IMG/VR virus record: IMGVR_UViG_3300029309_000402
Span: 1-21,409 of that record
Reading direction: 5' to 3' (one strand)
DNA: 21,409 nt
From: a virus
The position numbers and the translations under genes were made by a program. The notes beneath the pieces are model-generated. The model searched no databases. It was given only the letters and a program-made list of their open reading frames with translations, and was not told the origin of the DNA. Below are positions 14,228 through 21,126 of this stretch, piece after piece; positions within the stretch are counted from its first letter, which is position 1, and every line of letters starts with the position of its first letter.

Positions 14228-16226
14228 GCCAGTTGTCTCCCATCTTAGCTTCAAGTAACAGTGGCACATTAAAATTAATACCATAATAATTATCTATTAT
14301 TGTTTTCATATCATTATTGATTGATTTAATTATAAACAATACTTGATCTTGTTCCTCAGGATGAACATCAATAACAATTGAGTCATGCACTGTGTTAACA
14401 ATACAAGATTTACAAGTAGATAGTCTTTCATCAATCTTCATTAAAACAAGAGGAACAATATCTGCAGTAGCAAAACTCTGCACAGGGTAGTTTTTAATCT
14501 GCGTAAAGTGACTCACTGTTCCATTTACTCTCCTCTCAACATCAGGAAAAGAAAACTCTCTACCTGATGGTATTTTAATCTTCCTTGTATTTATAGCCTC
14601 TTTAGCCAATCTGGAGTGCCATAATGCGATTTCTTTGTACTTTTTCGTGAACTGTTCGTAGTATTTCGCTTCTGCATTAGTTCTCCCAAAACCTGTTGCT
14701 CCGTAGAGTGGTGCGAAGGTGTGTGCTTTGGCTTCTTGCCTACTAATTTTTTGACCTGATTCCGTAATGACGTTAGCAGTGTACGAATGAACATCAAACC
14801 CATTTTCTATCTCCTTCATGGCTGTTTTATCTTGTGATAAGAACGCTGCGGTTCTAAATTCTAATTGTGCAAAGTCTGCTTCCAAAATTTTTCCACCACT
14901 CCATCGTGATACAAATACTTTTTTAACAGGGAATGTACCACCCCTAGGCATGTTCTGCATATTTGGATCAGCACCACTAAATCTGCCAGTAGCAGTTCTG
15001 TGCTGAAGTAATCTTACATGTAACATTCCATCTGCCTTAGTGTGTATCTTTATACCATCTACAAAAGAAGAGAGGTAGGTATCAAGAGAAGATAGCCTTT
15101 GTATATCTGCTAAAAAGTTATAGGCTTCCATGCTATCATTTCTTTTTGTTACGTGTTGTAAAACCTCTAGCATTTTTTTGTTAACACTAAAACCATTTGC
15201 ACTTACCCATTTTACATTAGGTGGATTAAATCTAAATCCTGCAATCTTACCACTATTTACAAATACAAATCCCTCACCATTACACTTAGGACATTTAGGT
15301 AGCTTGGCATATAAACTGCCATCTTTTTTATATTTTTTAATTGTTCCTGCACCATAACAGTTCCAACATTTCTCTGCTTTTGTTTTGTAAACAATATCAC
15401 TGTTCTCTTTTACTGTCTGATGAAACTTTGTCTTTTCCATTGTATGTCCAAAGTGATTCATCCATAGTGATTTATCTTTTGGTTTCCTACTATAAAGTAT
15501 CCAAGACATCTGTTCGGGACTATTCATATTAATAGGTGTATCCCCCATTAATTCTTTTACCTGCCCTTTCAATCTTCTCTCTATGTCTAACTTTTCTTTC
15601 TGAAACTCTAACTCTACAGATTTAAGTGTGTCTGTATCTACTTTAAATCCCCTGCGATATATTTTAGCTAATGCAACAGATACTTTATTTGTAAATATTA
15701 CTGTATTCATTAATCCTGCGTCTTCTTTTGAATTTAATCTTTTGTATTGTAAATCAGACAGTTCTTGTGTTGCTTTTAAATCTGCAGATAAATATTGTTT
15801 TAATTCATCTCTTGGTATGCCATCAACACCCACACCTTGAGCAAAGTAATGTTTCAGTGTGTCCTCTTTTTGTGTGTCAAGCTCATGTCTTTTGGCACAC
15901 TCCTCAAGAGACAATGGTTCTTTCTTACCTCTCTGCAGAACATACTCTGCTAACATTGTATCAAAGACAGGACCATCATATTTGTATCCTGTTTCCCATA
16001 ACCACATAAGATCATAAGCTATATTGTGACCGATGATGATAGTAGCTTTGTTTAATAACTCCTGCAGATATATTCCATCAGGCACATCCATATTAAATAA
16101 ATGCTCTTGTCCATTGTCCTCTAAACATCCAACTAAAACTAATTTATTAGATGGTTCAAATGGATCAAGGTGCATCTTACCCTCTCTTTTTACAACAGTA
16201 TTTTCTACATCTATTGTAAGTTTCAT
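14205..16226 (-). CDS. polA: Family A DNA polymerase with 3'-5' exonuclease domain and Cys-rich zinc-finger-like insert
   Basis: The 673-residue phage replicative polymerase. Exonuclease motifs: D6 and E8 in TIDVENT; N68 and D72 in GHNIAYD; Y145 and D149 in YLSAD. Polymerase motif A is LEADFAQLEFR (D451), motif B RQEAKAHTFAPLYG (R496, K500, Y508), motif C VHDS (H614, D615). The residue matching E. coli Pol I F762 is Phe (F504), not the Tyr of T7 gp5. Between the exonuclease and thumb regions is a short insert with CWNC (C287, C290) and CPKCNGEG (C312, C315), a likely zinc-binding module of the DnaJ-like C-x-x-C-x-G-x-G form. There is no N-terminal 5' nuclease domain, as in T7-type enzymes. 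The ATG overlaps the previous stop (TAATG) with GGAGG upstream. Confidence 0.96.
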   Translation of the reverse strand: MKLTIDVENTVVKREGKMHLDPFEPSNKLVLVGCLEDNGQEHLFNMDVPDGIYLQELLNKATIIIGHNIAYDLMWLWETGYKYDGPVFDTMLAEYVLQRGKKEPLSLEECAKRHELDTQKEDTLKHYFAQGVGVDGIPRDELKQYLSADLKATQELSDLQYKRLNSKEDAGLMNTVIFTNKVSVALAKIYRRGFKVDTDTLKSVELEFQKEKLDIERRLKGQVKELMGDTPINMNSPEQMSWILYSRKPKDKSLWMNHFGHTMEKTKFHQTVKENSDIVYKTKAEKCWNCYGAGTIKKYKKDGSLYAKLPKCPKCNGEGFVFVNSGKIAGFRFNPPNVKWVSANGFSVNKKMLEVLQHVTKRNDSMEAYNFLADIQRLSSLDTYLSSFVDGIKIHTKADGMLHVRLLQHRTATGRFSGADPNMQNMPRGGTFPVKKVFVSRWSGGKILEADFAQLEFRTAAFLSQDKTAMKEIENGFDVHSYTANVITESGQKISRQEAKAHTFAPLYGATGFGRTNAEAKYYEQFTKKYKEIALWHSRLAKEAINTRKIKIPSGREFSFPDVERRVNGTVSHFTQIKNYPVQSFATADIVPLVLMKIDERLSTCKSCIVNTVHDSIVIDVHPEEQDQVLFIIKSINNDMKTIIDNYYGINFNVPLLLEAKMGDNWLDTKEVS

Positions 16227-16699
16227 TAAAATCCTCCTTTAAGTTTACTTATTGGTAAATTATAACAAGATGCCCGAACAACATAATTATTGGACGGATC
16301 AACTTCTCCTTTCTTTAAAAAAGTAGCATTTAAAAAATAATCTTGTTTTCTCATTATCCCTAAATACCAACCGACACTAAAGTCTTTTTTGACTCTAGTA
16401 AATGCATAGTAATCACATTCTTGACTAGAATTTGCTTCAGTTATACTACATTCGTAATGTGGAAGAGGTTTAACACTTGTCTGTTTTGTTTTAACATCAA
16501 CCTTATATCCATTAATAATTAAATCATATTGATATGTGTTAATCCATTCTCCACCGAGAACAAATAAAACTATCTGCTCTCCAATAAAACCTGCTAAGTT
16601 GCCACCACCATTCAGTATAGAGTTACTTAACTTTCCAACTTCTACTGCTTTTTCTCTTGCAGTAAGAAACATTTTTTCTGTTACTTTAATTTCAATCAA
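16226..16699 (-). CDS. PD-(D/E)XK-type endonuclease (157 aa)
   Basis: Starts at TTG 16699, whose bases overlap the helicase stop (TTGA); AGGAAG lies about 10 bases upstream. An internal ATG at residue 10 is a weaker option. The nuclease core is visible as E41 in AGFIGEQIV, D59 in YQYDLII and D68-V-K70 in YKVDVKTKQT, the E...D...D-x-K order of the PD-(D/E)XK fold. The remainder (DYYAFTRVKKDFSVGWYLG, FLNATFLKKGEVDPSNNY) has the beta-strand pattern found in restriction-like phage endonucleases that I have seen beside phage helicase and polymerase genes. A likely role is cutting host or branched DNA during replication; the substrate is not readable from sequence. Confidence 0.75.
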   Translation of the reverse strand: MIEIKVTEKMFLTAREKAVEVGKLSNSILNGGGNLAGFIGEQIVLFVLGGEWINTYQYDLIINGYKVDVKTKQTSVKPLPHYECSITEANSSQECDYYAFTRVKKDFSVGWYLGIMRKQDYFLNATFLKKGEVDPSNNYVVRASCYNLPISKLKGGF

Positions 16700-17922
16700 G
16701 ATTCATATCTTCCTAGTTTATAGTTCAACTCACATGTTATAACACCATGCCAACCTGTAAGTTTATTTTTAACAATGTTTAAATGTCTCTGTAAGTCTTC
16801 AACATCTCCATCATCTTGTTTGGGTGGATTCTTTGCGATCAGTATCATCAGATCGGCTTCTGCTGCTTTACCCGTTCTACTGCCTTCCATCATTGATTGA
16901 TTCAGTAAGACCTTACCTTCTGCATCAGCAGATAATTGTGACATATAAAATACTGCACATTCATATTGTTTTGCAATCTGTCTTGCATGAATTGCATTTG
17001 CTTTTAATGCTTCGTCAGGTCTTGCAAACCCTTGCGATCTTGCAAATTTATCTCCCATGTCTAAAAGTAGTACATCAGGTTTATATGATTTGCAAACACT
17101 TTCTACCCAAGACATATCACGACCAGTCGCATCTTTTACTTTGATTTTTGATTTTACAGGCTCATACAAATCTCTAGCCTTTGCAGGATTCTTTCTAATT
17201 TCTTTCATCTCCATACCTGTTGCGGCAGTTAAATATCTTGCACCAACTCTATGATAACCTTCTTCGTTACAAAGTATAACACAGTTAGCTCCTTGTGAAG
17301 CTAAACCATTTGGTGAAGCAATCATACTTGCATGGAAACTTGTCTTACCTGTGTTTGGTCTTGCACCTATTTCGATCAAGTGTCCTGCATTGACACCATT
17401 AATCATCCTTGTAAGTGCAGGTATATTAAAGTTCCAACGTGCCTCAAGATCATTTTTAGCAAGTAATGTTTCAATCTCTATGTCATCCCAATCAACATTT
17501 AGATCAGGTGTAAAGTCATCATTGTATTGCTCTAATAATAATCGTAATGGTTCTAAACTATTTTGTGTGCCATTGACATAGTCAAATCCAAGATTAGCCA
17601 CATCTTCTCCAATCACTTGTTGAAATAATTTTGATAACACTTCTTGTGCTACATCACTTCCAAGTGGATGTTCTTTCTTTATTTGTTTAAATAATATTGA
17701 GTAGGCTTGTTTTTGAGCAGTAGTCATGGATGGATTACCTGATATAAATAATGCTTCTATTTCATCAGGTGTGACAGTTCTATTGTATCTGTCCATCGCA
17801 TGATCTATTGATTGTTTAATCTTTCTCGAATCTTTACTAAACAATCTATCAGGGCATCTTGCTCCACGATGTTCTTCGTAAAATGGTTTGTCCATTAAAC
17901 TTCTTAATAATGCTAATTCCAT
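16696..17922 (-). CDS. DnaB/T7 gp4-type replicative DNA helicase
   Basis: A 408-residue RecA-fold helicase. Walker A is GARPNTGKT (186-194), the catalytic acidic pair lies in LCNEEGY (218-223), Walker B is DVLLLDMGD (283-291), the Gln motif is YMSQLSADAEGK (326-337), and a basic arginine-finger-like region NIVKNKLTGWHG follows near residue 382. This order is that of the DnaB C-terminal domain, which forms a hexamer and unwinds DNA at the fork. The N-terminal 150 residues are helical (ALLRSLMDKPFYEEHRG at the start), like the DnaB N-terminal collar, and contain no primase. The primase is the separate gene just upstream, so the T7 gp4 functions are split in two. AAGGAG sits before the ATG, inside the primase stop region (3-base gap). 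Confidence 0.93.
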   Translation of the reverse strand: MELALLRSLMDKPFYEEHRGARCPDRLFSKDSRKIKQSIDHAMDRYNRTVTPDEIEALFISGNPSMTTAQKQAYSILFKQIKKEHPLGSDVAQEVLSKLFQQVIGEDVANLGFDYVNGTQNSLEPLRLLLEQYNDDFTPDLNVDWDDIEIETLLAKNDLEARWNFNIPALTRMINGVNAGHLIEIGARPNTGKTSFHASMIASPNGLASQGANCVILCNEEGYHRVGARYLTAATGMEMKEIRKNPAKARDLYEPVKSKIKVKDATGRDMSWVESVCKSYKPDVLLLDMGDKFARSQGFARPDEALKANAIHARQIAKQYECAVFYMSQLSADAEGKVLLNQSMMEGSRTGKAAEADLMILIAKNPPKQDDGDVEDLQRHLNIVKNKLTGWHGVITCELNYKLGRYES

Positions 17923-17925
17923 ATT

Positions 17926-18708
17926 TTACTCCTTCGGGGTTAGGTTATATAAATTAGTTATATCTTTTTTGTTTTTATATTTTAAGTCATCCGTTAATCT
18001 TAATACTTTTATATCGTTAACATATCCTCTTAGTTCTTTTGCAAATGCAAAAATCTTCGGCATAGCATCGGGGTCAAGTGCTATTATTGTCGTAGAGAAT
18101 TGTGAAAGAAAATTCTTGTGTTCTTCAGAAAGTGAAGTGCCAAGAATCGCAACCCCGACAAATGTGTTGCCACCAATAGTAGCAGCACTAACACAATCCT
18201 CTACAACAACAGAAACTTTAGCATCACCATAAAAATAAGGCAAGTTATTATTTCCATATCGTTTCCACTTAGGCAATCTAGATGTTAAAGCTCTGCCAGT
18301 CGCATCTACAATTTCACCTTTGTCTTTGATAGGAAACACAACACGATCTTCTTTTACATCGTAATGTAGATCAAGAGCGTCTGCGTCAAGTTGCCATGTA
18401 TCACAGAACTCGATTAATTTTTTTCTGTTGTCATGAGGAACAATGTATTGTGGTAACACAAAAGTTATAGGAGAAAATAGAGGATTAACTTTTGTCTGTT
18501 TAATATCTTCGACAGACAGATTTACTCTTGTGTTACCACTTATGTTACAAGAAGCCTTGTAACAATTCCAAACTACTACACCCATATTGTTTGTTACAGT
18601 AAAAGTTTTATAACCTTTGCAACATGGGCAATGTAATCTTTTAGTATGTCCTATAGGTATGTCTAACTCTAACACATACCCCCGGACAGAGTTAATGTCT
18701 TTTACCAT
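17926..18708 (-). CDS. DNA primase with zinc-binding and Toprim domains
   Basis: A 260-residue T7 gp4-like primase without helicase. The N-terminal zinc site is LHCPCCKGYKTF (C27 and C30) followed by VVWNCYKASC (C49 and C54), the C-x2-C...C-x4-C pattern used for template recognition. The central part includes RVVFPIKDKGEIVDATGRAL, typical of the RNA polymerase domain of phage primases. The Toprim catalytic core is VVVEDCVSAATIGG (E170) and IIALDPDA (D212, D214), which bind the metal ions for primer synthesis. It would lay RNA primers for the polymerase encoded downstream. The ribosome site is weak; the gene begins 7 bases after the integrase stop, so coupling to integrase translation is possible. 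Its stop lies 3 bases before the helicase ATG. Confidence 0.93.
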   Translation of the reverse strand: MVKDINSVRGYVLELDIPIGHTKRLHCPCCKGYKTFTVTNNMGVVVWNCYKASCNISGNTRVNLSVEDIKQTKVNPLFSPITFVLPQYIVPHDNRKKLIEFCDTWQLDADALDLHYDVKEDRVVFPIKDKGEIVDATGRALTSRLPKWKRYGNNNLPYFYGDAKVSVVVEDCVSAATIGGNTFVGVAILGTSLSEEHKNFLSQFSTTIIALDPDAMPKIFAFAKELRGYVNDIKVLRLTDDLKYKNKKDITNLYNLTPKE

Positions 18709-18715
18709 ATTAATT

Positions 18716-19606
18716 TTAATCCGTCAAATTTTTTCTTAAATTAAGTGCAACATTAGCAGATTGAAAGGTATTCTTCATATATGGCTTAACACTCTGAGGG
18801 TTAGCATGACCTGTTACAGACATGATGTTTCCCATCGAAACTCCTGCGTCTACCATTTCAGTTGTACCTGTTCTTCTTAGATCAGATAATCTAAGTTCTT
18901 CTGATAATCCTGCCATGCTCATTAGTTGTCTGCCAATAAAAGGTAGTTTAGTGAGCGAATAAGGCTCATACAAGCCTCTTCTTGGCTTTGGTCTAGGTGC
19001 AACATACTTTTGGAATCCAAAGTCTTCCTGCTGCGATTTTAGCATAGTATTAAGATCATCAGATATAGGAAGAAAAACCTCTGCTCTTCGTTTAGATTGT
19101 GTGATATGTGCTTTTTGCTTATCTAAATCTAAACAATCCCAAGTTAATGTTCTCATATCTCCTAATCTTTGACACCATTCGTATGCCATTTGTACAATCA
19201 ATCCAATGTTTCTATATTTAAAATCAGAATAAGCTAAATCTAAAAACTTCTTGACATCTTGTTTTGTCCACACAACTTTTCTTGGTTGGGGTGTTCTTCT
19301 TTTTATATTTGAAAAAGGATTAACCTCAGTATATTCCATGTGTATGGCATAATTAAAAATAATTCTTGTAACAGACATCACATGGTTTGCCATATGAATG
19401 CCTTTTTCACACCATTTTTCGTAGCACAACTTAGCAATCTTTGTAGTGATATCAGAAAAGTTGATACTGCCTAAAGTTTTAGCAGTACCAACCTCTGTAT
19501 TTATCGCTACATCAAGAAAGTATTTATATTGCACTTTAGTTTCATCACGTAAGTTGTTGAAATCATACGACAAATAGTATTCTTGTAGTAACTTATGTAG
19601 TTTCAT
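18716..19606 (-). CDS. int: Tyrosine recombinase (phage integrase)
   Basis: I place the start at ATG 19606 (MKLHKLLQEYYLSYDF), 1 base after the previous stop; an in-frame GTG at 19615 would add three residues. The 296-residue protein has an N-terminal SAM-like core-binding domain (to about residue 100), then the catalytic domain: R147 in CQRLGDMR, K172 in ITQSKRRA, R244 in LSDLRRTG, H267 in VTGHANPQS and Y276 in VKPYMKN. In the R-K-H-x-x-R-H-Y set the first His is Ser (S241, L-S-D-L-R). Several family members vary at this place, so activity is still likely. It would integrate the phage at a host site, often a tRNA gene. It sits unusually inside the replication operon, directly before primase. 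I found no attP core. Confidence 0.93.
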   Translation of the reverse strand: MKLHKLLQEYYLSYDFNNLRDETKVQYKYFLDVAINTEVGTAKTLGSINFSDITTKIAKLCYEKWCEKGIHMANHVMSVTRIIFNYAIHMEYTEVNPFSNIKRRTPQPRKVVWTKQDVKKFLDLAYSDFKYRNIGLIVQMAYEWCQRLGDMRTLTWDCLDLDKQKAHITQSKRRAEVFLPISDDLNTMLKSQQEDFGFQKYVAPRPKPRRGLYEPYSLTKLPFIGRQLMSMAGLSEELRLSDLRRTGTTEMVDAGVSMGNIMSVTGHANPQSVKPYMKNTFQSANVALNLRKNLTD

Positions 19607-19607
19607 A

Positions 19608-19760
19608 TTATCCACTCTTCAATCCAAAGTTTTGTAACTTATCTCCTCTAGCATGATGAAAGCCTCTTTTCAGAGACTTTCTTTGCTTAGATTGAGATAG
19701 GTGCATATGCTTTTTCCTATGTCTATTGATAGCATATTTTCTTTTGAAGATCGCTTTCAT
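19608..19760 (-). CDS. Small highly basic protein upstream of integrase (50 aa)
   Basis: The frame extends upstream, but the ATG at 19760 overlapping the previous stop (TAATG) is the natural start. The protein reads MKAIFKRKYAINRHRKKHMH, LSQSKQRKSLKRGFHHARG, DKLQNFGLKSG: more than a third of residues are Lys, Arg or His and there is almost no acid. This composition fits a nucleic-acid-binding protein. Its place one base before the integrase makes it a candidate excisionase or recombination directionality factor, but there is no recognised winged-helix motif. It could equally be a replication or transcription accessory. The role is unproven; the start and stop packing on both sides supports a real gene. 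Confidence 0.65.
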   Translation of the reverse strand: MKAIFKRKYAINRHRKKHMHLSQSKQRKSLKRGFHHARGDKLQNFGLKSG

Positions 19761-20614
19761 TATGCTGCCAACAATGATTGAAACTGAGGTGTGGATATCC
19801 ACTTAGCAACTTGTTGCTCTCTCTTCCACATAGTCTCAGCTTGAGTATCAAAACCAGTTTCTCTGATCTTGAAACCATTTCTTTCATCAGCATACGATGC
19901 ATAGTTAGTGAATGCAGAGTAAAGAGCAAACACATTCTTGCCACGCTTGGATATCTCTTCACAAGCTAGAGCATACATCTTCTTAGCCAATGTCTCTGAC
20001 TTGATGATACTCGCTAGGAATGTCTTACCATCTACATTGAGTGGTGTATCTGCCCACTTCTGCAGTCTGTTACAACTATTGTCAAAGGTAAGTCTAGCCT
20101 CTTTTACTTCATTAATATAAGCTGCTAATACAAATCCACTCGTATTCTTACGTTTGATGGATTCGTATGAACCTGTAATCAATCCGTTGCTACAGTAGAA
20201 ATCGATACCACCTGTGTACACTTGATTAGAACAAGAGCCATCTACACCATGAAGAGCGACAAGACGCTCATTGATTGTAGTTTGATGTTTATTGGTTGTT
20301 ATCGTAAACTCAACATTAGGCAACTTGATATCTAAGAGAGCAAAGGCTTTGTTTCTAGCAGTTTGTATCTTAACTACTGCACCTTCTAACTCGTGAGGAA
20401 GTCTGTTGTCTTGTGTTGCTTTTTTGATCCCATTGAAAAAGTCAATGTGATTGGCTGCCTTGAACTTGCTACCTACGATGCCGATGACATCTCCAGTAAC
20501 AGAGTTGTGGACATATTTTTTGCCTTGCATTTTAGTTGGTGAATACTCAATCTTAAAGTCAAGGTCTGTTCCCTCTAAATCAAATAGAGGATTTGTTACA
20601 AAGTCTAATGGCAT
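19760..20614 (-). CDS. DUF932-family phage protein (284 aa)
   Basis: The frame opens at 20635, but ATG 20614 (MPLDFVTNPLFDLEG) is preferred because AAAGGAGA lies 8 bases before it and actually falls within the longer frame's leader. The domain is recognisable by GKKYVHNSVTGDVIGIVGSK (31-50), FYCSNGLITGS with the conserved C-x-NGL (141-145), and a C-terminal segment YASYADERNGFKIRETGFDT, MWKREQQVAKWI. DUF932 proteins occur on plasmids and phages and are thought to take part in DNA metabolism or plasmid-type replication, but no activity has been proved to my knowledge. It opens the well-expressed part of the cluster, 33 bases after two tiny membrane genes. Confidence 0.88.
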   Translation of the reverse strand: MPLDFVTNPLFDLEGTDLDFKIEYSPTKMQGKKYVHNSVTGDVIGIVGSKFKAANHIDFFNGIKKATQDNRLPHELEGAVVKIQTARNKAFALLDIKLPNVEFTITTNKHQTTINERLVALHGVDGSCSNQVYTGGIDFYCSNGLITGSYESIKRKNTSGFVLAAYINEVKEARLTFDNSCNRLQKWADTPLNVDGKTFLASIIKSETLAKKMYALACEEISKRGKNVFALYSAFTNYASYADERNGFKIRETGFDTQAETMWKREQQVAKWISTPQFQSLLAA

Positions 20615-20647
20615 AATAATATCTCCTTTCTCCATTGTTGTTTGTAA

Positions 20648-20734
20648 TTACGTTATTATTCCGAAGTACCCCATGATAAATGATAATGCAGATACTCCAA
20701 GTATAATCCATATTATATCTTCGTTATTAAACAT
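20648..20734 (-). CDS. Tiny single-pass membrane peptide (28 aa)
   Basis: A 28-codon frame from ATG 20734 to TAA, starting 1 base after the preceding stop (TAA-T-ATG), with AGGAAAG about 7 bases upstream. The peptide MFNNEDIIWIILGVSALSFI continues MGYFGIIT: an acidic N-terminal end then about 20 hydrophobic residues, a clear single membrane helix. Its packing against the neighbouring small gene and a usable ribosome site argue that it is expressed. The function is unknown; small phage membrane peptides include superinfection-exclusion and lysis-timing proteins, but nothing specific can be read here. Confidence 0.5.
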   Translation of the reverse strand: MFNNEDIIWIILGVSALSFIMGYFGIIT

Positions 20735-20735
20735 A

Positions 20736-20894
20736 TTATTCTTTCCTATACTCTATAATAATCCATGCTATCAGCATGGGTATAAACAATATAACATATA
20801 GTATATAAGCAAGCCAAGAATAAACATTATTTTGTTTAGAATATTCTTCCCAATCTAATATGTATTCTTGCTTTTCTTTTTTATTTTTTTTCAT
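20736..20894 (-). CDS. Small single-pass membrane protein (52 aa)
   Basis: Starts at ATG 20894, overlapping the end of the upstream gene by 14 bases, and stops one base before the next ATG. The N-terminal half is charged (MKKNKKEKQEYILDWEEYSK), followed by a strongly hydrophobic segment at about residues 25-47 (SWLAYILYVILFIPMLIAWI) and a short polar end IIEYRKE. A cytoplasmic basic/acidic head with one membrane helix is predicted. Two consecutive tiny membrane genes (this and the 28-residue one) between soluble DNA-metabolism genes are noteworthy. The ribosome site is weak (GGA about 5-7 bases before ATG), consistent with coupling to the overlapping upstream gene. No family recognised. Confidence 0.55.
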   Translation of the reverse strand: MKKNKKEKQEYILDWEEYSKQNNVYSWLAYILYVILFIPMLIAWIIIEYRKE

Positions 20895-21126
20895 TTACAT
20901 CCATTCTAACTAATTTGTCTATATTTTTATTATATAAAACAATACCGAAGTCATAGCCTTGTTTGTAGTAATACATCTGTTTATGATAGGTTGCTCTGAT
21001 ACCTTTAAAAAAACCATCTGCCACACCATCTTTAAATGCTTTTAACACACCATTTGATTCTATCTTCTTATCTAAATGATGTGCCTCTATTAACTTATCT
21101 GCTAATTGATCTCGTTTTACACTCAT
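20881..21126 (-). CDS. Small hypothetical protein with Tyr/Gly-rich C-terminal half (81 aa)
   Basis: ATG 21126 overlaps the previous stop (ATGA), with GGAGATG 5-9 bases upstream. The first half is a charged helix (MSVKRDQLADKLIEAHHLDK, then KIESNGVLKAF). The second half reads KDGVADGFFKGIRATYHKQM, YYYKQGYDFGIVLYNKN. The order G-V-A-x-G ... Y-x-x-G-Y-x-F-G loosely echoes the RMF-like protein at the other end of this cluster (G-I-x-G ... W-x-x-G-Y-x-F-A), but the Pro-aromatic turn between them is missing. Function unknown; it is coupled to the genes on both sides by overlap. Confidence 0.65.
   Translation of the reverse strand: MSVKRDQLADKLIEAHHLDKKIESNGVLKAFKDGVADGFFKGIRATYHKQMYYYKQGYDFGIVLYNKNIDKLVRMDVNEKK

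Noticed and set aside
18716-19802. attP or tRNA-like segment near the integrase
   Set aside because: I scanned for a T-arm-like GGTTCRAATCC core near the gene and saw none; all of this stretch is occupied by coding sequence.
20673-20700. Promoter-like TTGGAG-16-TATCAT before the DUF932 gene
   Set aside because: The -35 box matches only 3 of 6 positions and such pairs are frequent in A+T-rich DNA; not strong enough to list.
20763-20779. Inverted repeat CCATGC-tatca-GCATGG
   Set aside because: It lies wholly inside the coding sequence of the 52-residue membrane protein, has no following T-run on either strand, and a 6-bp stem is expected by chance in a window this size.
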